DNA from: Algoriphagus sp. NG3
GTDB taxonomy: Bacteria > Bacteroidota > Bacteroidia > Cytophagales > Cyclobacteriaceae
Assembly: GCF_034119865.1 (NCBI RefSeq)
Contig: NZ_CP139421.1
Location: 4,194,501-4,258,500 of the forward strand
DNA: 64,000 bases
Direction of reading: 5' to 3'
The position numbers and the translations under genes were made by a program. Position 1 is the stretch's first letter; every line of letters starts with the position of its first letter. Shown here piece after piece: positions 28,396 through 38,146 of this stretch. Under the pieces are notes generated by a model. The model was given only the letters and a program-made list of their open reading frames with translations, did no database searches and was not told the DNA's origin.

Positions 28396-28995
28396 TTAGA
28401 ATTGATATCCAACACTGAGCTGAACGCCCAGTTCCTGCAAGATCTGTTTATAGTTTCCTTCTTTTTCAAATGGAATTACATTATGCCTTTTGTAATTGGG
28501 AAAAAGAGAAAAGATAAACTTGTCAGTATTGACTTTTGTCCCTAGGCCAACCAAATAACCAACCCCACTTTGATCTGAGAAATTATTCCCTTCAGAAAGC
28601 TGAAAATCCAGAATTGGGCCAGCGGCTGCATAAAAAATCTTACCTAAAGCATATTCAGTATAGACTGGAATTGAAAGCATCTTGAAATCTGGATTATGTG
28701 AATAAGAAGTTTGTGCGGGATAGCAATCAAAGCAATAGACAGGGCTAACCTCCACGTTTGCAAAAGAATAATTCAGACCTCCAGTGAGTGAGAATTTCTC
28801 ACTAATACTTTTCGAAAACAAAACACCGACCTCCATTAAATTCTCAATACCTACAGAGCTAGCTCCATCTAGATTTTCTTTCCAATTGGCCGATGCTCCA
28901 GAAACGCCATAATAGCCTTTCACATCTAACCCAGATTGTGCTGTGACCGAAAAACTTATTACAAGGATAATTGATAGTAAAAGTATATTTTTCAT
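28396..28995 (-). CDS. Small outer-membrane beta-barrel protein
   Basis: 199 residues from the ATG at 28995; the frame extends upstream to 29046, but the basic start MKNILLLS and signal peptide ending in VTAQ favour the inner ATG. Alternating strands such as FSLTGGLNYSFANVEVSPVY and a C-terminal ELGVQLSVGYQF ending in Phe are typical of small outer-membrane barrels (porin family in Bacteroidota). It carries a Cys pair, CFDC, in an external loop. Function unknown. The gene reads toward the PD40 lipoprotein gene on the same strand, 60 nt apart. Confidence 0.75.
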   Translation of the reverse strand: MKNILLLSIILVISFSVTAQSGLDVKGYYGVSGASANWKENLDGASSVGIENLMEVGVLFSKSISEKFSLTGGLNYSFANVEVSPVYCFDCYPAQTSYSHNPDFKMLSIPVYTEYALGKIFYAAAGPILDFQLSEGNNFSDQSGVGYLVGLGTKVNTDKFIFSLFPNYKRHNVIPFEKEGNYKQILQELGVQLSVGYQF

Positions 28996-29117
28996 AAGAT
29001 CGAAATTACTGATAAAACCAGTTAAGCTAAGACGGAAGTAGTACATAAAATGCTACAAATACAATTATGAGAGCTTCAGAATTAGGCCTGATATTATGCT
29101 TCGAATAGCATAGATGG

Positions 29118-29167
29118 GCAGTCTGAAGACTGCATTGCCTCCCGGCACAAGTCATGAGACTTGCGCC
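29118..29167. repeat. Two adjacent palindromic repeats (REP-like)
   Basis: GCAGTCT-GA-AGACTGC (29118-29133) is followed by a hairpin CAAGTC-ATGA-GACTTG (29148-29163) inside GGC...GCC. The first palindrome recurs at 53981-53994. Downstream, near 29212, CTTTGTG...CTTTGTG...GGTTAAAA resembles a phrase at 31321. No gene is seen in the gap 28996-29237. Confidence 0.6.
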
Positions 29168-29237
29168 AAAGTTGAAAAGATGGATAACTATTATCAGCTG
29201 CGTTCTTTGTGTGACCTTTGTGTCATCCGTGGTTAAA

Positions 29238-29268
29238 ACAAAAAAAACGCCGACTTTTCAGCCGGCGT
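29238..29268 (-). terminator. Terminator of rpsA
   Basis: Minus strand ACGCCG and CGGCGT pair as a stem around a 10-nt loop, then a run of T. It lies 54 nt after the rpsA stop. Confidence 0.85.
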
Positions 29269-29321
29269 CTTCCATTATATAGAGTAATAAGTCTTGATTC
29301 TAAATTACAGAATCCAACTTC

Positions 29322-31097
29322 TTACTTCTTTCCTTCCATTTGCTCTTTCAACTGAGTCAATGCGTCCAAGTCACCTAGGGTTGACTTCTCAGCTGGAGCT
29401 GAAGTAGTAGAAGCAGAACCTGAATCAGATTTTTTCTTCGCATCCTTCTTAGCTGGCTTAGCAGACGCATCTTCTCTGAACATAGCAGTGTGAGAAAGAA
29501 CGATTCTCTTATCATCTTTAGAGAATTCAGTTACTTTGAAATCCAAAGACTCACCAACCTCTACTTGAGATCCGTCTTCTTTTTCCAGATTTTTCACTGT
29601 AGCGAATCCTTCCAGACCGTAAGGCAATTCAAGAACTGCTCCTTTGTCGTTTTTAGAAACTACAGTACACTTATGAACTGATCCGATTGGGAATACACCT
29701 TCGAAAGTATCCCAAGGATTCTCTTCCAATTGCTTATGACCAAGAGCCAATCTTCTGTTGTCTACATCAAGCTCAAGAACCGCTACTTCTAGCTCGTCTC
29801 CTACTTTTACAAACTCAGATGGATGCTTGATTTTCTTAGTCCAAGAAAGGTCAGATACGTGAACCAAACCGTCTATTCCTTCTTCCAATTCAAGGAATAG
29901 ACCGAAGTTAGTCAAGTTTCTTACCACACCTTTGTGCTTAGAACCCACAGCGTACTTAGTACCCATGTCGTTCTTAGTCCAAGGATCCTCAGTCAATTGC
30001 TTGATACCAAGAGACATTTTTCTGTCGTCCTTATCAAGAGTCAACACTACAGCTTCGATTTCGTCACCTACTTTCACGAAGTCAGCAGGGTTTCTCAAAT
30101 GCTGAGACCAGCTCATTTCAGACACGTGGATCAAACCTTCAACACCTGGAGCAAGCTCAAGGAACGCGCCGTAGTCTGCTACGTTTACGATCTTACCTTT
30201 CACTCTAGATCCGATTTCAAGGCTAGACGCCAAAGAATCCCAAGGATGAGCAGTAAGCTGCTTCATACCCAAAGAAATTCTCTTCTTATCATCATCAAAG
30301 TCAAGAACCACAATCTGAACTTTCTGGTCAAGCTGCAATACTTCTTCTGGATGATTGATACGTCCCCAAGAGATATCTGTAATGTGAAGAAGACCATCTA
30401 CACCACCTAGATCGATGAATACACCGAAGTTGGTCATGTTCTTGATCACACCTTCCAATACCTGACCTTTCTCAAGGTTGTTTAGGATCTCAGCTTTTTG
30501 CTTCTCAAGGTCTTTCTCGATGAGCACTTTGTGAGATACTACTACGTTATCATTTGCGTGGTTGATTTTCACCACTTTCACTTCCATTTTCTTACCTACA
30601 TAGATATCAAAATCCCTGATAGGCTTCACGTCGATCTGAGAACCTGGCAAGAATGCTTCTACACCGTAGATATCCACGATCAAGCCACCTTTAGTTCTTC
30701 TTTTCACCAAACCTTCGATCACGTTGTCATGCTCAAGGGCATCTTCGATGTCCTGCCATGCACGTACGATCTTAGCTTTCTTACGGGAAAGGATCAACTG
30801 TCCTAGTGCGTTTTCCTGCTCTTCGATGAACACTTCTACAGTATCACCTGGTTGGATAGACTCAAGATCTCTGAATTCTGAAAGAGGAACCAATCCATCA
30901 GATTTGAAGCCGATGTTGATGATTACGTCCTTTTCATTCACACCTACTACGGTGCCTTTGATTACTTCTTTCTCAGTGATCTCGCCCAATGTACCTTCGT
31001 ACATCGCAGCCATCTGCTCACGCTGTTCTTTGGAATAGCCTTCTCCAAAACCTTTGGTTTCGAAGTTGTCCCAGTTAAAATCTTCTTTGTTAGACAT
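29322..31097 (-). CDS. rpsA: 30S ribosomal protein S1
   Basis: 591 residues from the ATG at 31097; the longest frame begins earlier, at 31121, but MSNKEDFNWDNF is the expected start. Six S1 RNA-binding domains follow in order, with core motifs KGTVVGVNEKDVIINIG, IEGLVKRRTKGGLIVDI, LEGVIKNMTNFGVFIDLG, VKGKIVNVADYGAFLEL, HKGVVRNLTNFGLFLEL and HKCTVVSKNDKGAVLEL. The C-terminus is a Lys/Ala/Ser-rich tail. S1 binds mRNA on the small subunit; in Bacteroidota, which rarely use Shine-Dalgarno pairing, it is thought important for initiation. Confidence 0.97.
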   Translation of the reverse strand: MSNKEDFNWDNFETKGFGEGYSKEQREQMAAMYEGTLGEITEKEVIKGTVVGVNEKDVIINIGFKSDGLVPLSEFRDLESIQPGDTVEVFIEEQENALGQLILSRKKAKIVRAWQDIEDALEHDNVIEGLVKRRTKGGLIVDIYGVEAFLPGSQIDVKPIRDFDIYVGKKMEVKVVKINHANDNVVVSHKVLIEKDLEKQKAEILNNLEKGQVLEGVIKNMTNFGVFIDLGGVDGLLHITDISWGRINHPEEVLQLDQKVQIVVLDFDDDKKRISLGMKQLTAHPWDSLASSLEIGSRVKGKIVNVADYGAFLELAPGVEGLIHVSEMSWSQHLRNPADFVKVGDEIEAVVLTLDKDDRKMSLGIKQLTEDPWTKNDMGTKYAVGSKHKGVVRNLTNFGLFLELEEGIDGLVHVSDLSWTKKIKHPSEFVKVGDELEVAVLELDVDNRRLALGHKQLEENPWDTFEGVFPIGSVHKCTVVSKNDKGAVLELPYGLEGFATVKNLEKEDGSQVEVGESLDFKVTEFSKDDKRIVLSHTAMFREDASAKPAKKDAKKKSDSGSASTTSAPAEKSTLGDLDALTQLKEQMEGKK

Positions 31098-31208
31098 AAT
31101 AGTACAAACCCTGATTAGCAATAGCCCTCGGGTCAGGTGGCCATCGTTTTTAGTTGTAAATCAGCGTATTAAGCAAGCAAAACACACTCCATTCACCCGA
31201 ACGGACTG

Positions 31209-31216
31209 CAAAGGTA
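31209..31216 (-). promoter_or_regulatory. Probable -7 box of the rpsA promoter
   Basis: TACCTTTG on the minus strand, identical to the box of the act cluster. The -33 TTG is not evident. It implies a leader of roughly 105 nt before the rpsA ATG, long enough for autoregulation. Confidence 0.55.
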
Positions 31217-31282
31217 AGGAAATATTGATAAAGGAGGAATTTCTGGGGAAAAATTAGAATTGAAACACCTTGATGTACTGTT

Positions 31283-31494
31283 TTTTAACCACACTGTTCG
31301 ACTTTTCGTAAGCTTTATACCTTTGTGGTTAAAATGGCTCAACATTCAAAGCCCACAAGGTAGTGGCAGAGAAACTAATTTCTGCATGAAAACTATGATT
31401 CTATGCGGTTGAAAAAGCAACACCACAAAGATTCTCCTGAAGCAGGACTATTAAATTTATCTTTGCTCTATGCTGCTTCTGGAGAAGCAGCATA
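31283..31494. repeat. Intergenic stretch with two inverted repeats
   Basis: An 11-bp inverted repeat TTTTAACCACA (31283-31293) / TGTGGTTAAAA (31324-31334) and a perfect 12-bp hairpin TATGCTGCTTCT-GG-AGAAGCAGCATA (31469-31494). A TACCTTTG lies on the plus strand at 31318-31325 but no gene follows. No reading frame looks real in 31217-31495. Confidence 0.5.
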
Positions 31495-31495
31495 A

Positions 31496-31522
31496 CAAAA
31501 AAAGCCAACGTTTCCGCTGGCT
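31496..31522 (-). terminator. Terminator of the trp operon
   Basis: Minus strand AGCCAGCG-GAAA-CGTTGGCT (8 bp with one G-T pair, GNRA-like loop), then seven T. It lies 13 nt after the aroF stop. Confidence 0.85.
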
Positions 31523-31534
31523 CCAGTAATTTAT

Positions 31535-32554
31535 CTACAACAAATCAAACCCCTTTCGCATCGCAAAACTCTCTCTGATCCAGCTCGCAAGTCTTGCACT
31601 TTGCGCAAAATCCAAAGTTTGCTGTCCATCGGAATAAGCTTTCTCCGGTACTTCGTGTGATTCGTAGATAATCCCATCCGCGCCTGACATCACTCCTGCC
31701 AATGCCATCTGCGATACATACGCCCGAATGCCGATACCATGCGAAGGATCCACAATTACAGGTAAGTGGGATTTAGCCTTCAAAATCGGGATAGCGTTCA
31801 GATCCAATGTATTCCTTGATGCCCGTTCGTAAGTCCGGATCCCTCTTTCACAGAGGATCAGTTTCTCATTTCCTCCAGAGAACACATATTCTGCAGACTG
31901 CAAAAGCTCTTCAATCGTGCCGGAAATACCCCGCTTGATCATCACCGCTTTATCTACTTTCCCAAGCTCATCCAAGAGATTGAAATTCTGGGAATTCCTG
32001 GCTCCCACCTGATAAATATCCACATAAGGATACATTTCTTCGATCTGGGAAGTCTGCATCACTTCCGTAACGATCTTAATTCCGGCTTCGCTGGCGATAT
32101 CGTGCCATAGTTTCAGCCCCTCCAGCCCTAAACCACGGAATGCATACGGACTGCTTCTTGGCTTGAACACCCCTCCACGCATCATCTTGATATCATTCTC
32201 TACGCAGTGTGCCACCACAGCCCGGATTTGCTCTTCGGATTCTATGGAACAAGGCCCCGTGATCACAGCCATCTCTCCGTCTTTGATAAACACATTATCT
32301 CCCAAATCCACGGAAGTCGGCTTAACTTTCCACTTTTTGGACACCAATTTATACTCATCAGAGACAATATGGATATCAATGATACCGTCCATTTGACCGA
32401 TTTTTCGGATGTCAAAGTCCTTTTTACCAATGCCGATCAGGTAGTCTCCCAGTTGGGTTTTTACTTCGGTGGTTTTATAACCGATTCCATTGACCTCCTG
32501 GATCAATTTGTCCTTTTGGCTGTCGGAAATATCGGGTTGAAGCTGAATAATCAT
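31535..32554 (-). CDS. aroF: 3-deoxy-7-phosphoheptulonate synthase (DAHP synthase)
   Basis: 339 residues: an N-terminal ferredoxin-like regulatory domain (about 1-70, MIIQLQPDISDSQKD start) and a type I-beta TIM barrel with ITGPCSIESEEQ, MMRGGVFKPRSSPYAFRG, VGARNSQNFNLLDELG, KRGISGTIEE and VIVDPSHGIGIR. It joins phosphoenolpyruvate and erythrose 4-phosphate, the first step of the shikimate pathway. As last gene of the trp operon, a feedback- and attenuation-controlled entry step dedicated to Trp supply is likely. The 134-nt spacer to trpA is filled with degenerate simple-repeat phrases (GTCCACTGTCAACAGTCC). Confidence 0.95.
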   Translation of the reverse strand: MIIQLQPDISDSQKDKLIQEVNGIGYKTTEVKTQLGDYLIGIGKKDFDIRKIGQMDGIIDIHIVSDEYKLVSKKWKVKPTSVDLGDNVFIKDGEMAVITGPCSIESEEQIRAVVAHCVENDIKMMRGGVFKPRSSPYAFRGLGLEGLKLWHDIASEAGIKIVTEVMQTSQIEEMYPYVDIYQVGARNSQNFNLLDELGKVDKAVMIKRGISGTIEELLQSAEYVFSGGNEKLILCERGIRTYERASRNTLDLNAIPILKAKSHLPVIVDPSHGIGIRAYVSQMALAGVMSGADGIIYESHEVPEKAYSDGQQTLDFAQSARLASWIRESFAMRKGFDLL

Positions 32555-32688
32555 TTGAAGTACGAATTATGATTTTTGATTGTAGAATTAAAGGTGTCCA
32601 CTGTCAACAGTCCATGGTCCACAGTCATGGGAAGAAAATTTCAATGTTCTCGGGACTTGCTGTCGTCTGTGGACGGTGGGCAGTTGAC

Positions 32689-33465
32689 TCACCCACTGAC
32701 AACTTTTGTAAGGTACTCTTGAATATCCGAACTGAGATTCTTCGAATCTTTTACTGTCTTGATAAAAGCTGACCCTATGATCGCACCCTGACTATATTCT
32801 GATGCTTTGGCGAAGGTTTCTGAATCAGAAATCCCAAAACCAATCAACCTGGGATTCTTCAGGTTCATGGCTTTAACCCGCTCAAAATAAGCTACCTGCT
32901 CATCACTAATTCCGGCCTTCGCTCCCGTGATGCTATGGGAGGAAACCATATAGATAAAGCCATTGGTGTTTTCGTCAATTTCCCGGATACGCTTTTCGGA
33001 AGTTTGAGGAGAGATCAAAAAGGTATTCACCAAGCCATATTCCTCAAAAAGCTCCTTATAATCATCAATAAATTGCTGCATAGGAAGATCCGGAAGAATC
33101 AATCCATCCACGCCCACTTCCTTGCACTTTTTGCAAAATGCTTCCATGCCGTACTGCATGATAGGATTGAGATAGCCCATCATCACTACAGGGATATGGA
33201 TTTTGGCACGAAAGCCTTTAAGTTGCTCAAAGATCTTTTTAAGGGAAATCCCATTTTCCAACGCAATCATATTGCTGTCCTGTATGGTAGGGCCATCAGC
33301 CACAGGATCGGAATAAGGCACACCGATTTCTATGATGTCTGCTCCTCCCGCTTGGATCGCTTCCATGATCTCCATGGTACTTTCCAATGCAGGGAAACCC
33401 GCTGTAAAATAAATGGAGAGAACGCGCTCCTTTTTGGTATTAAATAGTGTATGTATTCGGTTCAT
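32689..33465 (-). CDS. trpA: Tryptophan synthase alpha subunit
   Basis: 258 residues from the ATG at 33465 (MNRIHTLF); the frame upstream to 33489 starts with TTG and is rejected. Catalytic Glu in GGADIIEIGVPYSDPVADGPTIQ, second catalytic Asp in GVDGLILPDLPMQ, and the phosphate-binding VSSHSITGAK and GFGISDSE. It cleaves indole-3-glycerol phosphate to indole, channelled to TrpB. The gene order trpB-trpA is normal. Confidence 0.95.
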   Translation of the reverse strand: MNRIHTLFNTKKERVLSIYFTAGFPALESTMEIMEAIQAGGADIIEIGVPYSDPVADGPTIQDSNMIALENGISLKKIFEQLKGFRAKIHIPVVMMGYLNPIMQYGMEAFCKKCKEVGVDGLILPDLPMQQFIDDYKELFEEYGLVNTFLISPQTSEKRIREIDENTNGFIYMVSSHSITGAKAGISDEQVAYFERVKAMNLKNPRLIGFGISDSETFAKASEYSQGAIIGSAFIKTVKDSKNLSSDIQEYLTKVVSG

Positions 33466-33606
33466 TTTTTCGGTATTGAAAAATTGCAAAATTGAAAGAT
33501 TGGAAAATTGGTTGGAAGGCAGGGGTGCTTCATTATTCGAAATTCTTTATTTAAATGGTCAATTCTGGAAAAACAGACTGGAGCTACAAAAGACTGCGTC
33601 AATCGT

Positions 33607-33648
33607 ACTTCCTACTTCTCACTTCCTACTTCTCACTTCGTACTTCCT
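33607..33648. repeat. Tandem 14-bp repeat between trpB and trpA
   Basis: Two exact copies of ACTTCCTACTTCTC (33607-33634) and one degenerate copy (33635-33648), running up to the trpB stop. The neighbouring spacer (33490-33606) holds similar low-complexity sequence and no gene. Confidence 0.8.
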
Positions 33649-34826
33649 CAATATCCGCCCCACTTAATATAAGTCTCCAGATCCTTGTCTCCTCTTCCTG
33701 AAAGGTTCACAACTATCACATCATCTTTGGAATACTCAATCATGTTCAAAGCATACAATGCATGGGCAGATTCTATCGCAGGAATTATCCCCTCCAGCTT
33801 GCTCAATTCCACTCCAGCTGCCATAGCATCCTTATCATCTACAGCTACAAATTCACCCCTTCCCACATCAAATAAATGGGCGTGAACTGGGCCTATCCCC
33901 GGGTAATCCAATCCCGCAGAAATGGAATGAGGCTCGACTACCTGTCCGTCCTCAGTCTGCATCAGGATTGTTTTCGAACCATGCAAAATCCCCGGAGTTC
34001 CTTTCGCAGTAGTTGCGGCGGTTTTCCCGGAATTTATCCCTAATCCTCCTGCTTCAGCAGCTACCAGGCGGACTTTTGGGGTATTGTAATAATGATAAAA
34101 TGCTCCTGCAGCATTGGAACCTCCTCCCACACAGGCGATGACGATATCTGGATTTTCTCTTCCTTCTTTTTCATTCAACTGCCATTTGATCTCCTCAGAG
34201 ATCACAGACTGAAACCTGGCAACCATCTCTGGATATGGATGTGGCCCGACCACCGACCCGATGATGTAATGCGTATCCACAGGGTTATTGATCCAGGCAC
34301 GCATGGCTTCGTTGGTAGCATCTTTCAGTGTTTTCGAACCTGATGTAGCAGGGACTACTGTCGCACCTAAGATCTTCATGCGTTCTACGTTCGGATGCTG
34401 CCGGGCGATGTCTATTTCCCCCATGTAAACCGTACACTCCATTCCCATCAGTGCACAAACTGTCGCAGTAGCCACCCCATGTTGTCCAGCTCCTGTTTCG
34501 GCAATAATCCGCTTTTTCCCAAGCTTCTTTGCCAAGATGATCTGACCAATAGTATTGTTCACTTTATGAGCACCTGTATGACAGAGATCCTCACGCTTCA
34601 GGTAAATTTTAGCGCCATACTTTTCAGAAAGTCGGGAAGCAAAATAGAGAGGGGTTGGACGACCTACATAGTCCTTAAGCAATCCTCTGAATTCATCCTG
34701 AAACTCCTTAGAAGCCATGATTGACTCGTAATTCTCTTTCAGTTCCTCGACATTCGGATGCAGCATCTCAGGGATGTAAGCGCCACCAAATTTGCCGTAA
34801 AATCCTTTTTCATCTACTTTGATCAT
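33648..34826 (-). CDS. trpB: Tryptophan synthase beta subunit
   Basis: 392 residues from the ATG at 34826 ([20 protein letters not shown], the usual N-terminus); an ATG at 34856 adds ten unlikely residues. The pyridoxal-phosphate Lys is in [18 protein letters not shown], the catalytic Glu in [13 protein letters not shown], and the phosphate loop is [10 protein letters not shown]. It condenses indole with serine to tryptophan. The spacer to trpF is short. Confidence 0.95.
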   Translation of the reverse strand: MIKVDEKGFYGKFGGAYIPEMLHPNVEELKENYESIMASKEFQDEFRGLLKDYVGRPTPLYFASRLSEKYGAKIYLKREDLCHTGAHKVNNTIGQIILAKKLGKKRIIAETGAGQHGVATATVCALMGMECTVYMGEIDIARQHPNVERMKILGATVVPATSGSKTLKDATNEAMRAWINNPVDTHYIIGSVVGPHPYPEMVARFQSVISEEIKWQLNEKEGRENPDIVIACVGGGSNAAGAFYHYYNTPKVRLVAAEAGGLGINSGKTAATTAKGTPGILHGSKTILMQTEDGQVVEPHSISAGLDYPGIGPVHAHLFDVGRGEFVAVDDKDAMAAGVELSKLEGIIPAIESAHALYALNMIEYSKDDVIVVNLSGRGDKDLETYIKWGGY

Positions 34827-34873
34827 ATATTTTTTAGTTGATGGTTGATAGGCCATGGCATCTCAACCTAATT

Positions 34874-35500
34874 CTAACTCAACAATTTATCTTTAAATCT
34901 TTTCAGCTTTTCAATGTTCTTCATTCCAGGAGCATCTTCGAATTTCGAATTCAAATCGATTCCTTTAACCAAAGGAGAATTTTCCGCAAATCGCAGTAGC
35001 TCTTCAGCAGAATCCTCATCAATGCCCCCACTTAAAAGAAACGGGACTTCAAATGGATAATTTGCCAGAATCTGCCAGTTAAATTTCTCTCCAGAGCCCC
35101 CATGGTGTTTGGTAGCAGTATCAAAAAGAAAACAATCTACCAACCCCAGATATTCATGCAAATCATCCCAATCAACAGAATCTCCCACTGATACTACTTT
35201 CCAAAGTTCTTTATCCGTTTTTAGCTTCAGTTCGCGGACGTAATCCGGACTTTCGCTCCCATGCAGCTGTACTGCCGAAAGGGCAAAGCGATCAATTTTG
35301 TCAAGTACATTTGCTATTCCCTCATTCACAAACACCCCTACCTTTGGCTGTGGGATTTTAGCTATTTCCACTGCCTTTTCCTCTGTGACAAAGCGTGGAG
35401 ATTTGGCGTAAAAAATCAATCCCATCCAGTCTGGATGAATGACTTTTTCCAATTCCTCAATATTCTCAGGATCGCGCATCCCACAGACTTTGATTTGCAT
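34874..35500 (-). CDS. trpF: Phosphoribosylanthranilate isomerase
   Basis: 208 residues from the ATG at 35500 (MQIKVCGMRDPENI), the standard start; the frame upstream to 35554 is spacer. KVCGM carries the general-base Cys; VQLHGSE, DTATKHHGGSGEKFNW (general-acid Asp), LSGGIDEDSAEEL and KGIDLNSKFE follow. Third enzymatic step of Trp synthesis from anthranilate. TrpF is a separate protein here, not fused to TrpC. Confidence 0.95.
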   Translation of the reverse strand: MQIKVCGMRDPENIEELEKVIHPDWMGLIFYAKSPRFVTEEKAVEIAKIPQPKVGVFVNEGIANVLDKIDRFALSAVQLHGSESPDYVRELKLKTDKELWKVVSVGDSVDWDDLHEYLGLVDCFLFDTATKHHGGSGEKFNWQILANYPFEVPFLLSGGIDEDSAEELLRFAENSPLVKGIDLNSKFEDAPGMKNIEKLKRFKDKLLS

Positions 35501-35606
35501 CTGCTTAGTTTTATTTTCAAAGGTTAGATCGAATCTCGCATTATTGATAGTCAACCTGCTATTTGTCTTTATTTCACATGCCTGCCTCAGGCTGGCTCAA
35601 TTTCCA

Positions 35607-36428
35607 TTAGGCCTTATCCAATGCTGTTTCTTTGGCAAGCAGCTTTTTGTACTCTTTGATGAATGTGTATGCGGCTTGTTCTGGCCGGGCGGATTTCATG
35701 AAGTTTTCCCCGATCAGGAATCCATCAAATCCTGCGGATTTCAACTCCACCAGAGTTTCCGGTTTGGAAATTCCACTTTCTGATATTTTCAAGAAGGAGG
35801 AAGGAATCCTGCTCACCAGCTCCAAGGAAGTATCTAAAGAGACCTCGAATGTTTTCAGGTTCCGGTTGTTTACCCCCACCAGATCCAGGTCATCACAGAG
35901 ACTACGGTCAAGCTCCTCACCATCATGCACTTCCATCAAGACTTCGAGTCCCAGGCTTTTGGCGAATGCGGCAAGTTCTTTGAGCCTAGCTGGCTCCAAT
36001 GCTGCAGCGATCAATAGAATACAGTCCGCACCGATGGATTTTGCTTCTAATATCTGATACTCATCTACCACAAAATCCTTTCTGAGGATAGGGCAATAGT
36101 TATATTTCCGGGCGGACTTGAGATCCTCATTGGCACCGCCAAAGAAATCTTTATCAGTCAAAATAGATAAAGCCGAGGCTCCAGCCTGCATATATCCAAT
36201 ACTTACACTTTCCACCGATGCAGTCCCATTGATCCATCCTTTAGAAGGAGACTTACGCTTAAACTCCGAGATGATTCCCGACTTGTCAGGATTAGTCACA
36301 TAGGACTTCATAGACACCACTTTGCTTTCAAAGTAGATGCTTTGCTCGAGTAACTTCACTGGCACCAAGCTGCTTTTCTCAGCCACTTCAGCATGTTTCT
36401 GAGCAATGATTCTATCTAAAATATTCAT
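35607..36428 (-). CDS. trpC: Indole-3-glycerol phosphate synthase
   Basis: 273 residues from the ATG at 36428, 3 nt after the trpD stop; the longer frame starts with a TTG at 36434. The TIM barrel motifs are ISEFKRKSPSKGWI, ALSILTDKDFFGGANED, ILRKDFVVDEYQI, LMEVHDGEEL, VGVNNRNLKTFEV, ISESGISKPE and GFLIGENFMKS, with the catalytic Lys and Glu present. It closes the indole ring. A 106-nt spacer separates it from trpF. Confidence 0.95.
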   Translation of the reverse strand: MNILDRIIAQKHAEVAEKSSLVPVKLLEQSIYFESKVVSMKSYVTNPDKSGIISEFKRKSPSKGWINGTASVESVSIGYMQAGASALSILTDKDFFGGANEDLKSARKYNYCPILRKDFVVDEYQILEAKSIGADCILLIAAALEPARLKELAAFAKSLGLEVLMEVHDGEELDRSLCDDLDLVGVNNRNLKTFEVSLDTSLELVSRIPSSFLKISESGISKPETLVELKSAGFDGFLIGENFMKSARPEQAAYTFIKEYKKLLAKETALDKA

Positions 36429-36430
36429 AA

Positions 36431-37441
36431 TCAATTAAGTGAAACTGTTGTTTTAGGGTTTACCAGCCCATTGAATACTTTCAGTGCTTTCTTACTTAGC
36501 AAAACCTCCTCTGCCAAGGCCACTGCATCAGGGAAACCCAAGCCCTCTCCGGCAGTAACGAGTGCAGCAGCAGAATTGGCTATGACCACTTCATTTTGTT
36601 GTTTGCTGCCTTTCCCCTTCAAAATATTCTCAAAAATCTTTGCAGAATCCTGGATGGTCTGCCCTCCTTGGATCGAATTAGCTGCTAGCCTTGACAGTCC
36701 TATATTTTCTGGACTGAAAACTTTTTCCCCGGAATTAGAAATCATTTTGAAATCCCCAGTAAGAGAAATCTCATCGTATCCATCTAAGGAATGGAGAATC
36801 GAAAATCTTCCTGGCATATCCTGATACAGGTAGCCATACAGGCGGGCCAACTCAAGACTAAAGACACCCACCAATTGTTTTTGCGGAAAACTAGGATTGA
36901 CCATAGGGCCGAGCATATTGAAAAAAGTTTTTACCCCAAGGTCTTTCCTGATCGGCCCCACATGCTTCATTGCAGGATGGAATAGCGGTGCGTGAAGGAA
37001 ACAAATCCCTGCGTCGTCCAGGCTTCTTCTGATTTCATCCATATCATTGGTGAATTCATAGCCAAAATAGGCAAGCAAATTAGATGATCCGCAAATAGAG
37101 GAGACGCCGTTATTGCCGTGTTTAGCTACATTTTGACCAGCTCCTGCCACCACAAAGGATGAAAGTGTGGAAATATTGAAAGTATCTTTACCGTCACCGC
37201 CTGTACCACAGAGATCCATGGCGTCATATTCGGCTATTTCTACCGGAATGCAGCGCTCAAGCATTGCCTCACGGAAGCCAGACAGCTCTTCTACGGTAAT
37301 ACTACGCATCAGATATACCGTCATAAATGCAGCGATCTGGCTCGTATTGTAATTTCCGGCTGTAATATTCTTTAGAACCTCCTTTGCATCTGCTCTGCTG
37401 AGTGTCCTGTGCTCGATGAGGTGATTGAGTATTTCTTTCAT
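36431..37441 (-). CDS. trpD: Anthranilate phosphoribosyltransferase
   Basis: 336 residues. MDLCGTGGDGKDTFNISTLSS binds the pyrophosphate of PRPP, NVAKHGNNGVSSICGSSNLL follows, and the family's FFNMLGPMVNPS and VFSLELARL blocks are intact. Transfers phosphoribose to anthranilate. Overlaps the trpC TTG frame but not the chosen trpC ATG. Confidence 0.95.
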   Translation of the reverse strand: MKEILNHLIEHRTLSRADAKEVLKNITAGNYNTSQIAAFMTVYLMRSITVEELSGFREAMLERCIPVEIAEYDAMDLCGTGGDGKDTFNISTLSSFVVAGAGQNVAKHGNNGVSSICGSSNLLAYFGYEFTNDMDEIRRSLDDAGICFLHAPLFHPAMKHVGPIRKDLGVKTFFNMLGPMVNPSFPQKQLVGVFSLELARLYGYLYQDMPGRFSILHSLDGYDEISLTGDFKMISNSGEKVFSPENIGLSRLAANSIQGGQTIQDSAKIFENILKGKGSKQQNEVVIANSAAALVTAGEGLGFPDAVALAEEVLLSKKALKVFNGLVNPKTTVSLN

Positions 37442-37478
37442 TGCTTGAGGTGTTGTAGGGTAAGTGCTTTGCTTATTT

Positions 37479-38045
37479 TTAACTTTCCATCCAGTTTTTG
37501 ATTATCTGCACACCGTTTTCGGTGAGGATACTTTCCGGATGAAACTGTACGCCCCGGACATCATATTTCTTGTGCCGAATCGCCATAATCTGATGATCAG
37601 GCGTTCGGGCGATTACTTCCAGATCCGGAGAAAGAGTTGCCTCATTAATTACCCACGAATGGTATCTACCTATACTAAACGTATCGGGCACTTCATCGAA
37701 AAGCAAATCGGACTCTGCCTTGACCACAGAGGCCACTCCGTGAAGTACTTCTGATAGATTAATCAAAGTACCTCCGAAGGCTTCCCCGATCGCCTGATGC
37801 CCCAGACAAACTCCAAGAATGGATTTTGTAGCAGCATATTTCTCTAACAGCGCTGGCATAATTCCGGCATCCTTAGGGACACCTGGGCCAGGGGAGAGGA
37901 TTATTTTATCATACTTCCCCACATCTTCCAGACTTATTTTGTCATTGCGAAAGACATCCATGCTTGCCCCATAACCTAATTGCCGGACGATATATACCAA
38001 GTTGTATGTGAAGGAGTCGTAATTATCGAGGACGAGTATTTTCAT
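37479..38045 (-). CDS. trpG: Anthranilate synthase glutaminase subunit
   Basis: 188 residues, class I amidotransferase: LDNYDSFTYNLV start, oxyanion loop LSPGPGVPKDAG, nucleophile Cys in ILGVCLGHQAIGEAFGG, and the His-Glu pair in GVQFHPESILT. It supplies ammonia from glutamine to TrpE. It could in principle also serve p-aminobenzoate synthesis, as in other bacteria. It is separated from trpE by an inserted S23-type gene. Confidence 0.94.
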   Translation of the reverse strand: MKILVLDNYDSFTYNLVYIVRQLGYGASMDVFRNDKISLEDVGKYDKIILSPGPGVPKDAGIMPALLEKYAATKSILGVCLGHQAIGEAFGGTLINLSEVLHGVASVVKAESDLLFDEVPDTFSIGRYHSWVINEATLSPDLEVIARTPDHQIMAIRHKKYDVRGVQFHPESILTENGVQIIKNWMES

Positions 38046-38146
38046 TTGTTATGATTGAAATATTGGAAGATTGGTAATTTGGGTATAAAGGTGGTAAAGT
38101 GGAAAAGTTGTAAAGTCTGCCTAAACCAATTTAACTTCCTTCCAAA

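Noticed and set aside
31318..31325. TACCTTTG on the plus strand
   Set aside because: No proper -33 element and no gene or terminator-bounded RNA downstream on that strand.
33607..33648. CRISPR-like direct repeat
   Set aside because: The 14-bp units are directly adjacent with no spacers and no cas genes; it is a simple tandem repeat.
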